From: Merdivivens faecigallinarum
GTDB taxonomy: Bacteria; Bacteroidota; Bacteroidia; Bacteroidales; UBA932
Length of the DNA stretch: 12,606 bases
Direction: 5' to 3'
NCBI GenBank assembly: GCA_017695055.1
Contig: JADILY010000106.1
Span: 1 to 12,606, forward strand
Positions 6,954 to 12,404 of the stretch are shown piece after piece. Each line of letters begins with the position of its first letter. Positions within the stretch are counted from its first letter, which is position 1. Below the pieces are notes generated by a model that was not told where the DNA came from, ran no database searches, and worked only from the letters and a program-made list of their open reading frames with translations. Both the position numbers and the translations under genes were made by a program.

Positions 6954-8456
6954 TCAAAGATACGCATAATGAAATTCTTCTTCAAGCAGCGGCCATGAAG
7001 GGTCGGGGACGTGTTCCCTTTCCATTACGGCTCTCAGGCGCGTGGCTATGCGGCGGTATTTTTCCGAAATGTTTTCTTCGTCAAGCAGGTTCCTGTTTTC
7101 TCCCGGGTCGTTTTCCAAATCGTACAGTTCCCAAATCGAGCCGTCCGGGGATGAGGTACGTAATCTGATGAGTTTCATGTTTCCCGAGATGACGGCCTGT
7201 TTTCCTCCTTCTTCCTGGAACTCGAAATAGAGCCATTCGTGTTCTTTTTGCCGGCCTTTCCCGGTAAGTTCCGGAAGGATGGAGATGCCGTCCGATGCCG
7301 TTTCCGAATCCGGAGCGCTCCCTCCGCAGTTTTCGAGTATTTCCCTGAAAGTCGGAAGAAGATCCCAGAACGCCATTGTATGCCCGCTTTCGCTTCCCGG
7401 CCCGATGATTCCGTTCCATACGGCGATGAAAGGAACCCTTATGCCCCCTTCGTAGAGGTCTCTCTTATAGCCGCGGTAGATCCCGTTGCTGTCGAAAAAG
7501 TCCGGGTCGGCACCTCCTTCTTTATGCGGGCCGTTGTCGCTGGCGAAAATTATGAGAGTATTGCCGAGTATGCCTTTTTCTTCGAGTTTGCCTACTACCT
7601 GTCCTACATACATGTCGAGCCTGTAGACCATTGCGGCGAAGGTTGCCCTCGGCTCGGGCTGCGAGCAATAGCCCCCTTTTCTGAATGCCGGGCCCGAATC
7701 GCAGCCCTTGTAAGGCGTTTCCGGATATCTGCCGCTGAATTTTTCAAGGATTGAATCTTCGGGGACAAGCAGTTCCGCGTGCGGAAGTACGTAAGGGAGG
7801 AACAGGAAAAACGGATTTCCGGCATTGGTGTCTATGAATTCCAAGGCCTTTTCATGTATCAGGTCCTGGGAATAGGTCCCGAATCCCCCGTCCGCATTGT
7901 CTTCGAGGATGATTTTCCTGTCATTTTCCCAAAGATGGTCGGGATAATAATTGTGTGCGAGCAGCTGGCAGTTGTATCCGAAAAATTCGTCTACTCCTTG
8001 TGCGGAAGGGTCTCCGACGGTCCCCGGGGCTCCGAGCCCCCATTTTCCGAAAACTCCCGTCCTGTAGCCGTTTTTCTTAAAAAGCAAGAATATATTTTCC
8101 ATTTCCGGAAGCGGGAACTGTCCTTCCGGCGGGGTTTCGATGTTTCCCCTGACAGGCGCGTGCCCTGAGTGCAGCCCTGTCAGCAGGCATGCCCGCGACG
8201 GAGCGCTGACCGTTGTCCCGGAATAGCACCTTGTAAAGCGCATCCCCTGTGCGGCAAGGCTATCGATATTCGGGGTTTCGAAGCGCTTCTGCCCGTAGCA
8301 GCCGATATCGCCGTATCCGAGGTCGTCTGCAAGGATGAAAACTACGTTCGGCCTGTTGTCCTGTCCTTGAATCGGCTCCGCTGTCTGCGCCGTTGCGTTT
8401 TCCGCGATTGCCGGGCAGCCCAGTGCAAGACTTGTTATGACTATTCCTTTTTTCAT
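6954..8456 (-). CDS. Secreted Ser-type sulfatase (S1/arylsulfatase family)
   Basis: This 500-residue enzyme would hydrolyse sulfate esters, probably on host or dietary glycans, in the periplasm or at the cell surface. A signal peptide occupies about residues 1-24. The sulfatase core is complete: NVVFILADDLGYGD (37-50) with calcium ligands D44 and D45; the maturation signature SAPSRACLLTG (84-94), where Ser84 rather than Cys is the residue to become formylglycine; GKWG (137-140) with K138; LPHAEL (224-229) with H226; and ASDNGPH (305-311) with D307 and N308. The YKRDLYEGGIRVP segment (330-342) is also typical. A Ser-type site needs an anaerobic radical-SAM maturase, and one is encoded divergently next door. 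The exact sulfatase subfamily and sugar specificity cannot be stated from sequence alone. No SusC/SusD or glycoside hydrolase gene is visible beside it. Confidence 0.93.
   Translation of the reverse strand: MKKGIVITSLALGCPAIAENATAQTAEPIQGQDNRPNVVFILADDLGYGDIGCYGQKRFETPNIDSLAAQGMRFTRCYSGTTVSAPSRACLLTGLHSGHAPVRGNIETPPEGQFPLPEMENIFLLFKKNGYRTGVFGKWGLGAPGTVGDPSAQGVDEFFGYNCQLLAHNYYPDHLWENDRKIILEDNADGGFGTYSQDLIHEKALEFIDTNAGNPFFLFLPYVLPHAELLVPEDSILEKFSGRYPETPYKGCDSGPAFRKGGYCSQPEPRATFAAMVYRLDMYVGQVVGKLEEKGILGNTLIIFASDNGPHKEGGADPDFFDSNGIYRGYKRDLYEGGIRVPFIAVWNGIIGPGSESGHTMAFWDLLPTFREILENCGGSAPDSETASDGISILPELTGKGRQKEHEWLYFEFQEEGGKQAVISGNMKLIRLRTSSPDGSIWELYDLENDPGENRNLLDEENISEKYRRIATRLRAVMEREHVPDPSWPLLEEEFHYAYL
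6955..6986 (-). promoter_or_regulatory. Promoter for the methyltransferase gene
   Basis: On the minus strand TATCTTTG (6955-6962) is an exact TAnnTTTG box that overlaps the sulfatase stop codon. CTTG (6983-6986) lies 20 nt upstream and matches the -33 TTTG at three of four bases. The predicted start near 6949-6950 leaves a leader of about 26 nt before the ATG at 6923. This suggests the methyltransferase is expressed independently of the sulfatase. Confidence 0.5.
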
Positions 8457-8467
8457 GCTCCGTTATT

Positions 8468-8482
8468 CTGTTTTCAGTTTTC
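8468..8482 (-). repeat. Leader element shared with the methyltransferase gene (copy 2)
   Basis: On the minus strand this reads GAAAACTGAAAACAG, 11 nt before the sulfatase ATG. A second partial unit follows further upstream: on the plus strand TTTCAGTTTT occurs at 8472-8481 and again at 8486-8495, a 14-nt period. The leader is purine-rich on the mRNA and has no clear Shine-Dalgarno sequence. Confidence 0.4.
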
Positions 8483-8509
8483 TGCTTTCAGTTTTTCCAA
8501 TCCACGGGA

Positions 8510-8517
8510 CAAAGATA
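8510..8517 (-). promoter_or_regulatory. -7 box for the sulfatase gene
   Basis: On the minus strand TATCTTTG is an exact TAnnTTTG match, identical to the box ahead of the methyltransferase. No convincing -33 TTTG lies 19-21 nt upstream, so the promoter may need an activator or another sigma factor. The predicted start near 8504 gives a leader of about 48 nt. Confidence 0.45.
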
Positions 8518-8570
8518 TGAAAACTTTGACAAGCCCGGATAATTAATCTGTTAATGCATAAGGACGATTC

Positions 8571-8692
8571 GCCCTCGGCTGTACCGGTACGGCCCGACGG
8601 TAAATCCCTCCCACGCACAAGTGCGCGGGCCCCTCCCATTCACGAGGCCACGGGCGGCCACGCCGTAAGGTCGTACCGGTACAGCCGAGGGC
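8571..8692. repeat. GC-rich foldback element with 21-bp perfect inverted arms
   Basis: The arms at 8571-8591 and 8672-8692 are exact reverse complements over 21 bp, and each contains the self-complementary decamer GTACCGGTAC. Pairing continues inward to 8600/8663 with a G-T wobble and two mismatches, giving about 30 bp of stem. The loop holds a smaller hairpin (8610-8629, with CGCAC facing GTGCG) and an imperfect tandem duplication. The element is far richer in GC than its surroundings and lies between diverging genes, so it is not their terminator. It has no open frame with a known motif and no obvious target-site duplication. It could be a REP- or MITE-like dispersed element, a structured RNA, or a recombination site. 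Confidence 0.75.
8606..8655 (+). repeat. Imperfect 25-bp tandem duplication inside the foldback element
   Basis: Units 8606-8630 and 8631-8655 both begin CCCTCCCA and end CGGGC, with 19 of 25 positions identical. The duplication lies wholly in the loop of the foldback element, so the element may have grown by slippage or duplication. Confidence 0.5.
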
Positions 8693-8731
8693 CTTGAACC
8701 CCTGATGTACTTTTGCCTTGAACCCCTGATG
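8691..8731 (+). repeat. 17-bp direct repeat with 24-bp period
   Basis: GCCTTGAACCCCTGATG occurs at 8691-8707 and again at 8715-8731, separated by TACTTTT. The repeat abuts the right arm of the foldback element. The spacer and the first base of the second copy together form TACTTTTG, a -7 box, so the promoter sits exactly between the copies. The arrangement could be a pair of operator half-sites or simply a tandem duplication. Confidence 0.7.
8708..8715 (+). promoter_or_regulatory. Candidate -7 box (distal) for the maturase gene
   Basis: TACTTTTG fits TAnnTTTG exactly and lies between the two 17-bp direct repeats. Transcription from here would begin near 8720 and give a leader of about 48 nt before the ATG at 8769. 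No TTTG is present at -33, where the foldback arm lies instead. Confidence 0.4.
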
Positions 8732-8755
8732 CATGGAAATATGGCAATTTTTCCG

Positions 8756-8763
8756 TAGTTTTG
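8756..8763 (+). promoter_or_regulatory. Candidate -7 box (proximal) for the maturase gene
   Basis: TAGTTTTG fits TAnnTTTG exactly but ends only 5 nt before the ATG at 8769, so transcription from it would begin at or next to the start codon and yield a leaderless message. No good -33 TTTG is present. It may be a chance match, with the box at 8708-8715 being the true promoter. Confidence 0.3.
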
Positions 8764-8768
8764 CCGTT

Positions 8769-9914
8769 ATGGGAAAAACTTTCAACCTTGAGTACATTTT
8801 CGAAGACGGGCGTTTTGTGCAGTCCCGTCCGTTCTCGCTGATGCTTAAGCCGGTAGGCGGTGCCTGCAACCTTGATTGTGCCTACTGTTATTATAAGGGA
8901 GGGCATCTCTCGGGGAGAATGGACATGGGCCGGCTGGAAGCGGTTTTCGAGAATTACGGCTCATCCCAGCCTTCCGGAGCGCCCCTGACCTTTATCTGGC
9001 ATGGGGGAGAACCACTTCTGGCGGGCGAGGAATATTTGCGTGAGGCAATAAGGTTGCAGAAGACCCTTTTTTCAGGCTTCGGCAGCGGTCCAAGGCAGGT
9101 GCTGAATATCCTTCAGACAAATGCCACGGCCGTTACCGAAAGCCTCGCTTCCTTTCTTGCGGAAAACGGTTTCCTTTGCGGGGTGTCGGTGGACGGACCG
9201 GAGATCCTGCATGACACTTCCCGGAAAACCTTGTCCGGTGACGGTTCATGGGAGCGGACGATGCGCGGAATAAGGCTGTTGCAGGATGCCGGCGTACAGG
9301 TCAATGCCATGGTGGCCGTCGGGAAGCACAATGTCGCCTATCCTGCACAGGTTTACGGCTTTCTGAAAGATGCGGGGCTCGGGTACATTCAGTTTCTACC
9401 TGTTGCGGAGGGCCCTTCAGGCTGGCTCGAAGGGGAGGATTGGGGGGATTTCCTGTGCGGAGCCTTTGATTTGTGGAAGATTTCGGACATAGGGAAGGTT
9501 TTCGTGAATTATTTTGACAACACGCTTGCCCTGCATGTCGGCATGGAGCCGGATTTGTGCGTTCTTGCGCGTACCTGCCCTCCGTGTCCTTCTGTCGAAG
9601 CCGACGGCGCCGTATATGCCTGCGACCATCTGTCCCGTCCTTTGGGTGGAAACATGCTGGAGGGGGCGCGGCTTGCCGAAATCATGTCTTCTTCACAGGA
9701 ATATTCGCATGAAACGGAAAAATATCTTTCGCTTTCGGAAAAATGCCGCTCCTGTCCTTACCGGAGGCTGTGCAACGGGGATTGTCCCGTCCACAGGACT
9801 GTCCTGCTTGAAAACGGTGAGCGGATATCATCGTTATGTCCGGGATATAGGAAATACTTTGCCTACACCTACGATTTTTTCGCGGAGTGGGCGGCTTCCA
9901 TCAGCATCCGTTGA
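8769..9914 (+). CDS. Anaerobic sulfatase-maturating enzyme (radical SAM/SPASM)
   Basis: This enzyme oxidises the active-site Ser or Cys of sulfatases to formylglycine without oxygen. Starting at 8769 the product has 381 residues. The radical-SAM cluster motif is CNLDCAYC (C33, C37, C40), followed by FIWHGGEP (75-82), a family hallmark, and GVSVDGP (138-144). The C-terminal SPASM domain is complete: C264, then C270-x9-G280-x4-C285, then C326-x2-C329-x5-C335-x3-C339, then C357, enough ligands for two auxiliary [4Fe-4S] clusters. The start at 8769 is preferred to the in-frame ATG at 8733 because the latter lies at the direct repeat and would run the frame through the -7 box; about 30 residues precede the first cluster cysteine. 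The target is most likely the adjacent Ser-type sulfatase, and perhaps others in the genome. Confidence 0.92.
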   Translation: MGKTFNLEYIFEDGRFVQSRPFSLMLKPVGGACNLDCAYCYYKGGHLSGRMDMGRLEAVFENYGSSQPSGAPLTFIWHGGEPLLAGEEYLREAIRLQKTLFSGFGSGPRQVLNILQTNATAVTESLASFLAENGFLCGVSVDGPEILHDTSRKTLSGDGSWERTMRGIRLLQDAGVQVNAMVAVGKHNVAYPAQVYGFLKDAGLGYIQFLPVAEGPSGWLEGEDWGDFLCGAFDLWKISDIGKVFVNYFDNTLALHVGMEPDLCVLARTCPPCPSVEADGAVYACDHLSRPLGGNMLEGARLAEIMSSSQEYSHETEKYLSLSEKCRSCPYRRLCNGDCPVHRTVLLENGERISSLCPGYRKYFAYTYDFFAEWAASISIR

Positions 9915-9926
9915 GAAACAGCCTCT

Positions 9927-9955
9927 TAAAAATTTTTCAATGGTTATTTGTGACA
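9927..9955. repeat. AT-rich 29-nt element (copy A)
   Basis: This stretch matches 12234-12262 at 25 of 29 ungapped positions. It comprises an A/T tract, CAA, GTT and the shared 9-mer TTTGTGACA; both copies are followed shortly by TTCCGG. Copy A straddles the 3' end of the cyclo-ligase gene (which ends at 9944) and the 29-bp gap to the convergent maturase gene. Confidence 0.45.
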
Positions 9956-10504
9956 TTTTCCGGAAAATGTTTCCGAAATTACTTTGTCCATAAGTATGTC
10001 GTGGGGCTCTTTCGGAACCGAGCCGACAAGCTGGAAATCGAAGCAGATGCCTGTTTTCCTGACATTGCTTCCGGCCAGCAACCTGTCGTAAAAACCTTTT
10101 CCCCTGCCCATGCGCCCTCCTTCACGGTCGAAGGCCACTCCCGGGACAATGACAAGGTCTATGTCGCCGATGGCTACTTCGCGTGCCCCTGTTTCAGGCT
10201 CGGGAATCGAGTAGGATTCTCCTTCATGCATTTCTGATATTCCGGTAAACTGTCTGATTATCAAGTCGTCTCCATTGACGACCGGAAGGAAGACGTTTTT
10301 CCCCGAGGCTGCCGCCCCTGTAACGAGGCCGTGGGTGTTGACTTCATCGGGCAAAGACCAGTAGCACAGTATGTTCCGCGCTTCTATGTATTCGGGGCTT
10401 TCCTCCAGGTTGGCTATGACTTTTTCAGACCTTGCGAGCCTTTCTTCCATGGGGCATTGTTTTTTCAGCCCCGATATCAGTTTTCTCAATTCTTTCTTTT
10501 CCAT
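9944..10504 (-). CDS. 5-formyltetrahydrofolate cyclo-ligase (methenyltetrahydrofolate synthetase)
   Basis: The enzyme converts 5-formyl-THF to 5,10-methenyl-THF using ATP, returning stored or inhibitory folate to the one-carbon pool in the cytoplasm. The 186-residue product has the usual family length and signatures: a basic N-terminal helix, YWSLPDEVNT (48-57), the substrate-loop region around EMHEGESYSIPEP (91-103), the strongly conserved PGVAFDREGGRMGRGKGFYD (121-140) that binds ATP-Mg, and a PHDILMDKVISE tail (167-178). It lies 30 nt after the DUF2752 gene on the same strand, with AGGA ahead of the start as a weak ribosome-binding site, and is probably co-transcribed with it. The 3' end contains an 18-bp palindrome and converges on the maturase gene. 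Such genes are sometimes named ygfA or fau. Confidence 0.93.
   Translation of the reverse strand: MEKKELRKLISGLKKQCPMEERLARSEKVIANLEESPEYIEARNILCYWSLPDEVNTHGLVTGAAASGKNVFLPVVNGDDLIIRQFTGISEMHEGESYSIPEPETGAREVAIGDIDLVIVPGVAFDREGGRMGRGKGFYDRLLAGSNVRKTGICFDFQLVGSVPKEPHDILMDKVISETFSGKCHK
9953..9970. repeat. 18-bp perfect palindrome at the cyclo-ligase 3' end
   Basis: ACATTTTCCGGAAAATGT is fully self-complementary and encodes residues T179 to C184 of the cyclo-ligase. It is close to the convergent junction with the maturase gene. With no loop and no adjoining U-tract it makes a poor intrinsic terminator; it may bind a dimeric protein or be chance. Confidence 0.45.
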
Positions 10505-10534
10505 CGCTGGATTCCTGTGTTTGTTAAACAGCTT

Positions 10535-10918
10535 CTAAATTCCTATGATATTGCGTGTTATCCACCATGCGGCTATGACTGCCAGGATGACGGCAATCGT
10601 TTTCGGACTGTTTACCGCCGCATGGAATTTGGGATGTTTTTTCCTTCCGGCTTCCGCTGCGGCAATCACTCCGATGGCCGGAATCGAAGCCACAAGAAGC
10701 CCGTTGTATCCTATCGCTTTGGCTATCTGTCCGTGCAGCAGTGCATGTATGGCCCTTTGGGAGCCGCATCCCGGACATTGAAGGCCGGTGAGCGCATGAA
10801 ACGGGCATTTCGGAAACAGGACACTTTTTTCAGGGTCTGTAGTCGCAAAAATAAAAACCGCCGCTGCAACGAAAACGATGGCAGCAGTCCATAAAATCCC
10901 CCGTTTCGTAATCGTCAT
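10535..10918 (-). CDS. DUF2752 family membrane protein
   Basis: The 127-residue protein has the defining DUF2752 pattern: KCPFHALTGLQCPGCGSQRA (37-56) with C38, C48 and C51, then H58 and LLHG. Hydrophobic segments at about 8-26, 71-90 and 107-126 make it a small inner-membrane protein. The function is unknown; the cysteine cluster could bind metal or be redox active. Its ATG directly abuts the stop codon of the CD225-type gene (TAA then ATG), a sign of translational coupling. DUF2752 and CD225/TM2-type genes are often neighbours in Bacteroidota (from general knowledge), which suggests a joint membrane role. Confidence 0.88.
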   Translation of the reverse strand: MTITKRGILWTAAIVFVAAAVFIFATTDPEKSVLFPKCPFHALTGLQCPGCGSQRAIHALLHGQIAKAIGYNGLLVASIPAIGVIAAAEAGRKKHPKFHAAVNSPKTIAVILAVIAAWWITRNIIGI

Positions 10919-11230
10919 TTATACAGTTATGCCGCTCAGGGTAAGCAAGCTTATTCCGAATATTAAATAGAGCAGCAGGCAAATCAGATAAAGGCCGCCA
11001 CCGAATAAAAATGAAGCTATCGTCCAGTTTCTGGCTATCCGGCTGGCCCTTTCGGCTTCTTCATAGCGGCCTGCCTCGTAGTTGGCGCTGACCTGTGCGG
11101 CATAAACTATGCCTACGATTCCGAAAGGCAGGCAGCAAAAAATCGTGGTAAGGATTGAGGAGGCCAGCCATGTCTTGGGACGGGGTGGGGCGTTGTAATA
11201 CCTGTTGTTGTTTTGCTCGTATATTTCCAT
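10919..11230 (-). CDS. CD225/dispanin-like small membrane protein
   Basis: The 103-residue protein matches the CD225/dispanin pattern known from animal IFITM proteins and many bacterial proteins of unknown role. A polar Asn/Tyr/Pro-rich N-terminus (1-19) is followed by TWLASSILTTIFCCLPFGIV (20-39), then YAAQV and a charged loop ANYEAGRYEEAERASRIARN (49-68), a WTIASFLFG segment and a second long hydrophobic span (about 70-98). Two membrane segments with a short cytoplasmic loop are expected. It is first in a minus-strand run with the DUF2752 gene and the cyclo-ligase gene; the spacing to the former is zero. Its function is unknown. Confidence 0.85.
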   Translation of the reverse strand: MEIYEQNNNRYYNAPPRPKTWLASSILTTIFCCLPFGIVGIVYAAQVSANYEAGRYEEAERASRIARNWTIASFLFGGGLYLICLLLYLIFGISLLTLSGITV

Positions 11231-11255
11231 GATAAGATGTGTTTTTTACCGACTG

Positions 11256-11263
11256 CTAATTTA
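11256..11263 (-). promoter_or_regulatory. Weak -7 box for the CD225/DUF2752/cyclo-ligase run
   Basis: TAAATTAG on the minus strand is one base from TAnnTTTG, about 25 nt before the CD225 ATG. An A/T tract (11267-11282) lies upstream, similar to that before the CDF gene, but no -33 TTTG is visible at the right distance. It is offered only as the best candidate in the 87-bp gap. Confidence 0.25.
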
Positions 11264-11317
11264 GGAAAATTTTTTGAAAAATACGCTTCCCCCGGTTCGG
11301 TACTGCCGTCCGGCATG

Positions 11318-12211
11318 TCATGAAACCCCGAAAACATCCTCGGGGTGTGTTCCGAATGGCTCTATGTGGACGACTATGTCGTATACTTCCGGAATGCTTT
11401 GACGGATGTTTTCTTCTATCCGGTTCGCCATGGAATGCGCCTGCGACAGGGTCAGGTTCCCGTCGGCTTCCACGTCGAGGGTTATCATGTATTTTCCTCC
11501 AATGCTCCTCGACCTTATTCTGTGCGGATGGCTGACACCCTCGACCTTGGCAGTGGCATCGACGATTTTCTGGTAGACCGAGACATCCTTTACACCGTCC
11601 ATCAGTTCTACGTTCGAATCCATGAAAATCCTTATCGCCGACCAGATTATGAAGCAGGATACTATGATTGCCGTGATTGAATCGAGTACAGGCATTCCGA
11701 GTATGAACGAGAAGAACAGGCCTGCAAGTACGCTCAGCGAGATAATCATGTCGTTCCGCATGTTTATGCCGTTGGCTATGAGCATCTGCGACCCTGTCTT
11801 TTTCCCGACCTTCGTCTGGTAAAGGGACAGAAGCAGTTTGCAGATTATCGAAGCGGCCGTGACATAGATTGCAATCATCCCGGGCATGGGCCTCTGTTCC
11901 TCGGAAAACAGGCTTTTAATGCCGGAGATGAACATTTCCGCGCCGGCGAAGAAAATCACCATCGAAAGTATTTTCGTGGCAATCGATTCGGCCTTTGCAT
12001 AGCCGTAGGCGTATTTCCTGTTCGGCTTCTTCCCCATAATCTTGGCTGTGGCAATCATTACTATCGATATGGCCACGTCCGAAGCCGAGTCAATACCGTC
12101 TCCTATGACGGCGATGCTCCCGCTGACGAAACCGGTGACGATTTTGGCCGCGGCGAGTACCCCGTTGCCTATCGTGCTGACGTATGATGCCCTGACAATC
12201 TGCTTTTCCAT
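11318..12211 (-). CDS. Cation diffusion facilitator (CDF) divalent-metal exporter with atypical metal site
   Basis: CDF proteins export Zn2+, Fe2+, Mn2+ or related ions by proton exchange across the inner membrane, usually as dimers. The 297-residue product has six membrane segments and a cytoplasmic C-terminal domain (about 205-297). The TM2 site is D41-S-A-S-D45, as in YiiP/FieF. The TM5 site, normally HxxxD, reads N150-M-R-N-D154, so the histidine is replaced by asparagine; this argues against ordinary zinc selectivity and may favour Mn2+ or Fe2+. In the C-terminal domain, H230, H259, H282 and E284 fall at or near the positions of YiiP metal ligands, though one YiiP His (248) appears absent. 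GYAKAESIA (70-78) is a typical post-TM2 loop. The start is fixed by a strong promoter ending 4 nt upstream. Confidence 0.92.
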   Translation of the reverse strand: MEKQIVRASYVSTIGNGVLAAAKIVTGFVSGSIAVIGDGIDSASDVAISIVMIATAKIMGKKPNRKYAYGYAKAESIATKILSMVIFFAGAEMFISGIKSLFSEEQRPMPGMIAIYVTAASIICKLLLSLYQTKVGKKTGSQMLIANGINMRNDMIISLSVLAGLFFSFILGMPVLDSITAIIVSCFIIWSAIRIFMDSNVELMDGVKDVSVYQKIVDATAKVEGVSHPHRIRSRSIGGKYMITLDVEADGNLTLSQAHSMANRIEENIRQSIPEVYDIVVHIEPFGTHPEDVFGVS

Positions 12212-12215
12212 GGTG

Positions 12216-12248
12216 CAAATATAAGAAGTTATTTAAAATTTTTTCAAA
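12216..12248 (-). promoter_or_regulatory. Strong Bacteroidota promoter for the CDF gene
   Basis: On the minus strand TATATTTG (12216-12223) is an exact -7 box and TTTG (12245-12248) an exact -33 box, 21 nt apart. This is the best match in the window. Only 4 nt separate the -7 box from the ATG at 12211, so the predicted transcription start falls at the start codon and the message may be leaderless. Confidence 0.65.
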
Positions 12249-12262
12249 AGTTCTTTGTGACA
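12234..12262. repeat. AT-rich 29-nt element (copy B)
   Basis: This is the partner of 9927-9955, identical at 25 of 29 positions, including the shared TTTGTGACA (12254-12262). It overlaps the -33 box of the CDF promoter and extends upstream of it, where an A/T tract could act as an UP-like element. Confidence 0.45.
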
Positions 12263-12391
12263 CCATTCCGGCATCTTTCCGCCATCTTTATCGTAAATAG
12301 CGCTGCTATTCTCCTCAAAAAAAAACGGCAAAAATCTGCACGGAAGCATGTCTCAAATTTTCTGAGAAAAAATTTTAAGCAGCTTCCAAAT

Positions 12392-12404
12392 AGAAGCCGG
12401 GAGC
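12392..12404 (+). repeat. 13-bp direct repeat, copy 1
   Basis: AGAAGCCGGGAGC recurs exactly at 12468-12480, 76 nt downstream. The first copy runs straight into the hairpin at 12403-12427. Confidence 0.5.

Larger units (their letters stand above)
8457..8768. other. 312-bp divergent intergenic region between sulfatase and maturase genes
   Basis: This stretch holds, left to right: the sulfatase leader repeats and -7 box (8468-8517), an AT-rich segment with a small ATTAA/TTAAT inverted repeat near 8541, the GC-rich foldback element (8571-8692), a 17-bp direct repeat with 24-bp period (8691-8731), and two -7 boxes facing the maturase (8708-8715 and 8756-8763). Open frames crossing it are low-complexity readings of the repeat and have no recognisable protein character. 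No tRNA or known riboswitch fold was recognised. Confidence 0.6.

Noticed and set aside
8571..8692. Foldback element as an insertion sequence or invertible promoter
   Set aside because: No transposase frame, no target-site duplication and no -7 box inside the spacer were seen; these readings are kept only as alternatives to test.
8733..8768. Maturase start at the in-frame ATG at 8733
   Set aside because: That ATG lies right at the end of the direct repeat and upstream of a -7 box; the 12 extra residues show no family character. The ATG at 8769 is preferred.
8543..8906. Minus-strand open frames across the foldback element
   Set aside because: They run through inverted and direct repeats, have low-complexity Arg/Gly/Pro-rich translations and overlap the 5' end of the maturase gene; no protein motif is visible.
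11326..11345. CCCCGA/TCGGGG hairpin at the CDF 3' end as an intrinsic terminator
   Set aside because: The stem is only 6 bp, lies within the last codons, and is followed by only three U residues.
147..12211. A defence system, CRISPR array or phage island
   Set aside because: No Cas, nuclease, helicase, toxin, integrase or regular spacer repeats were seen; the genes are typical chromosomal ones.
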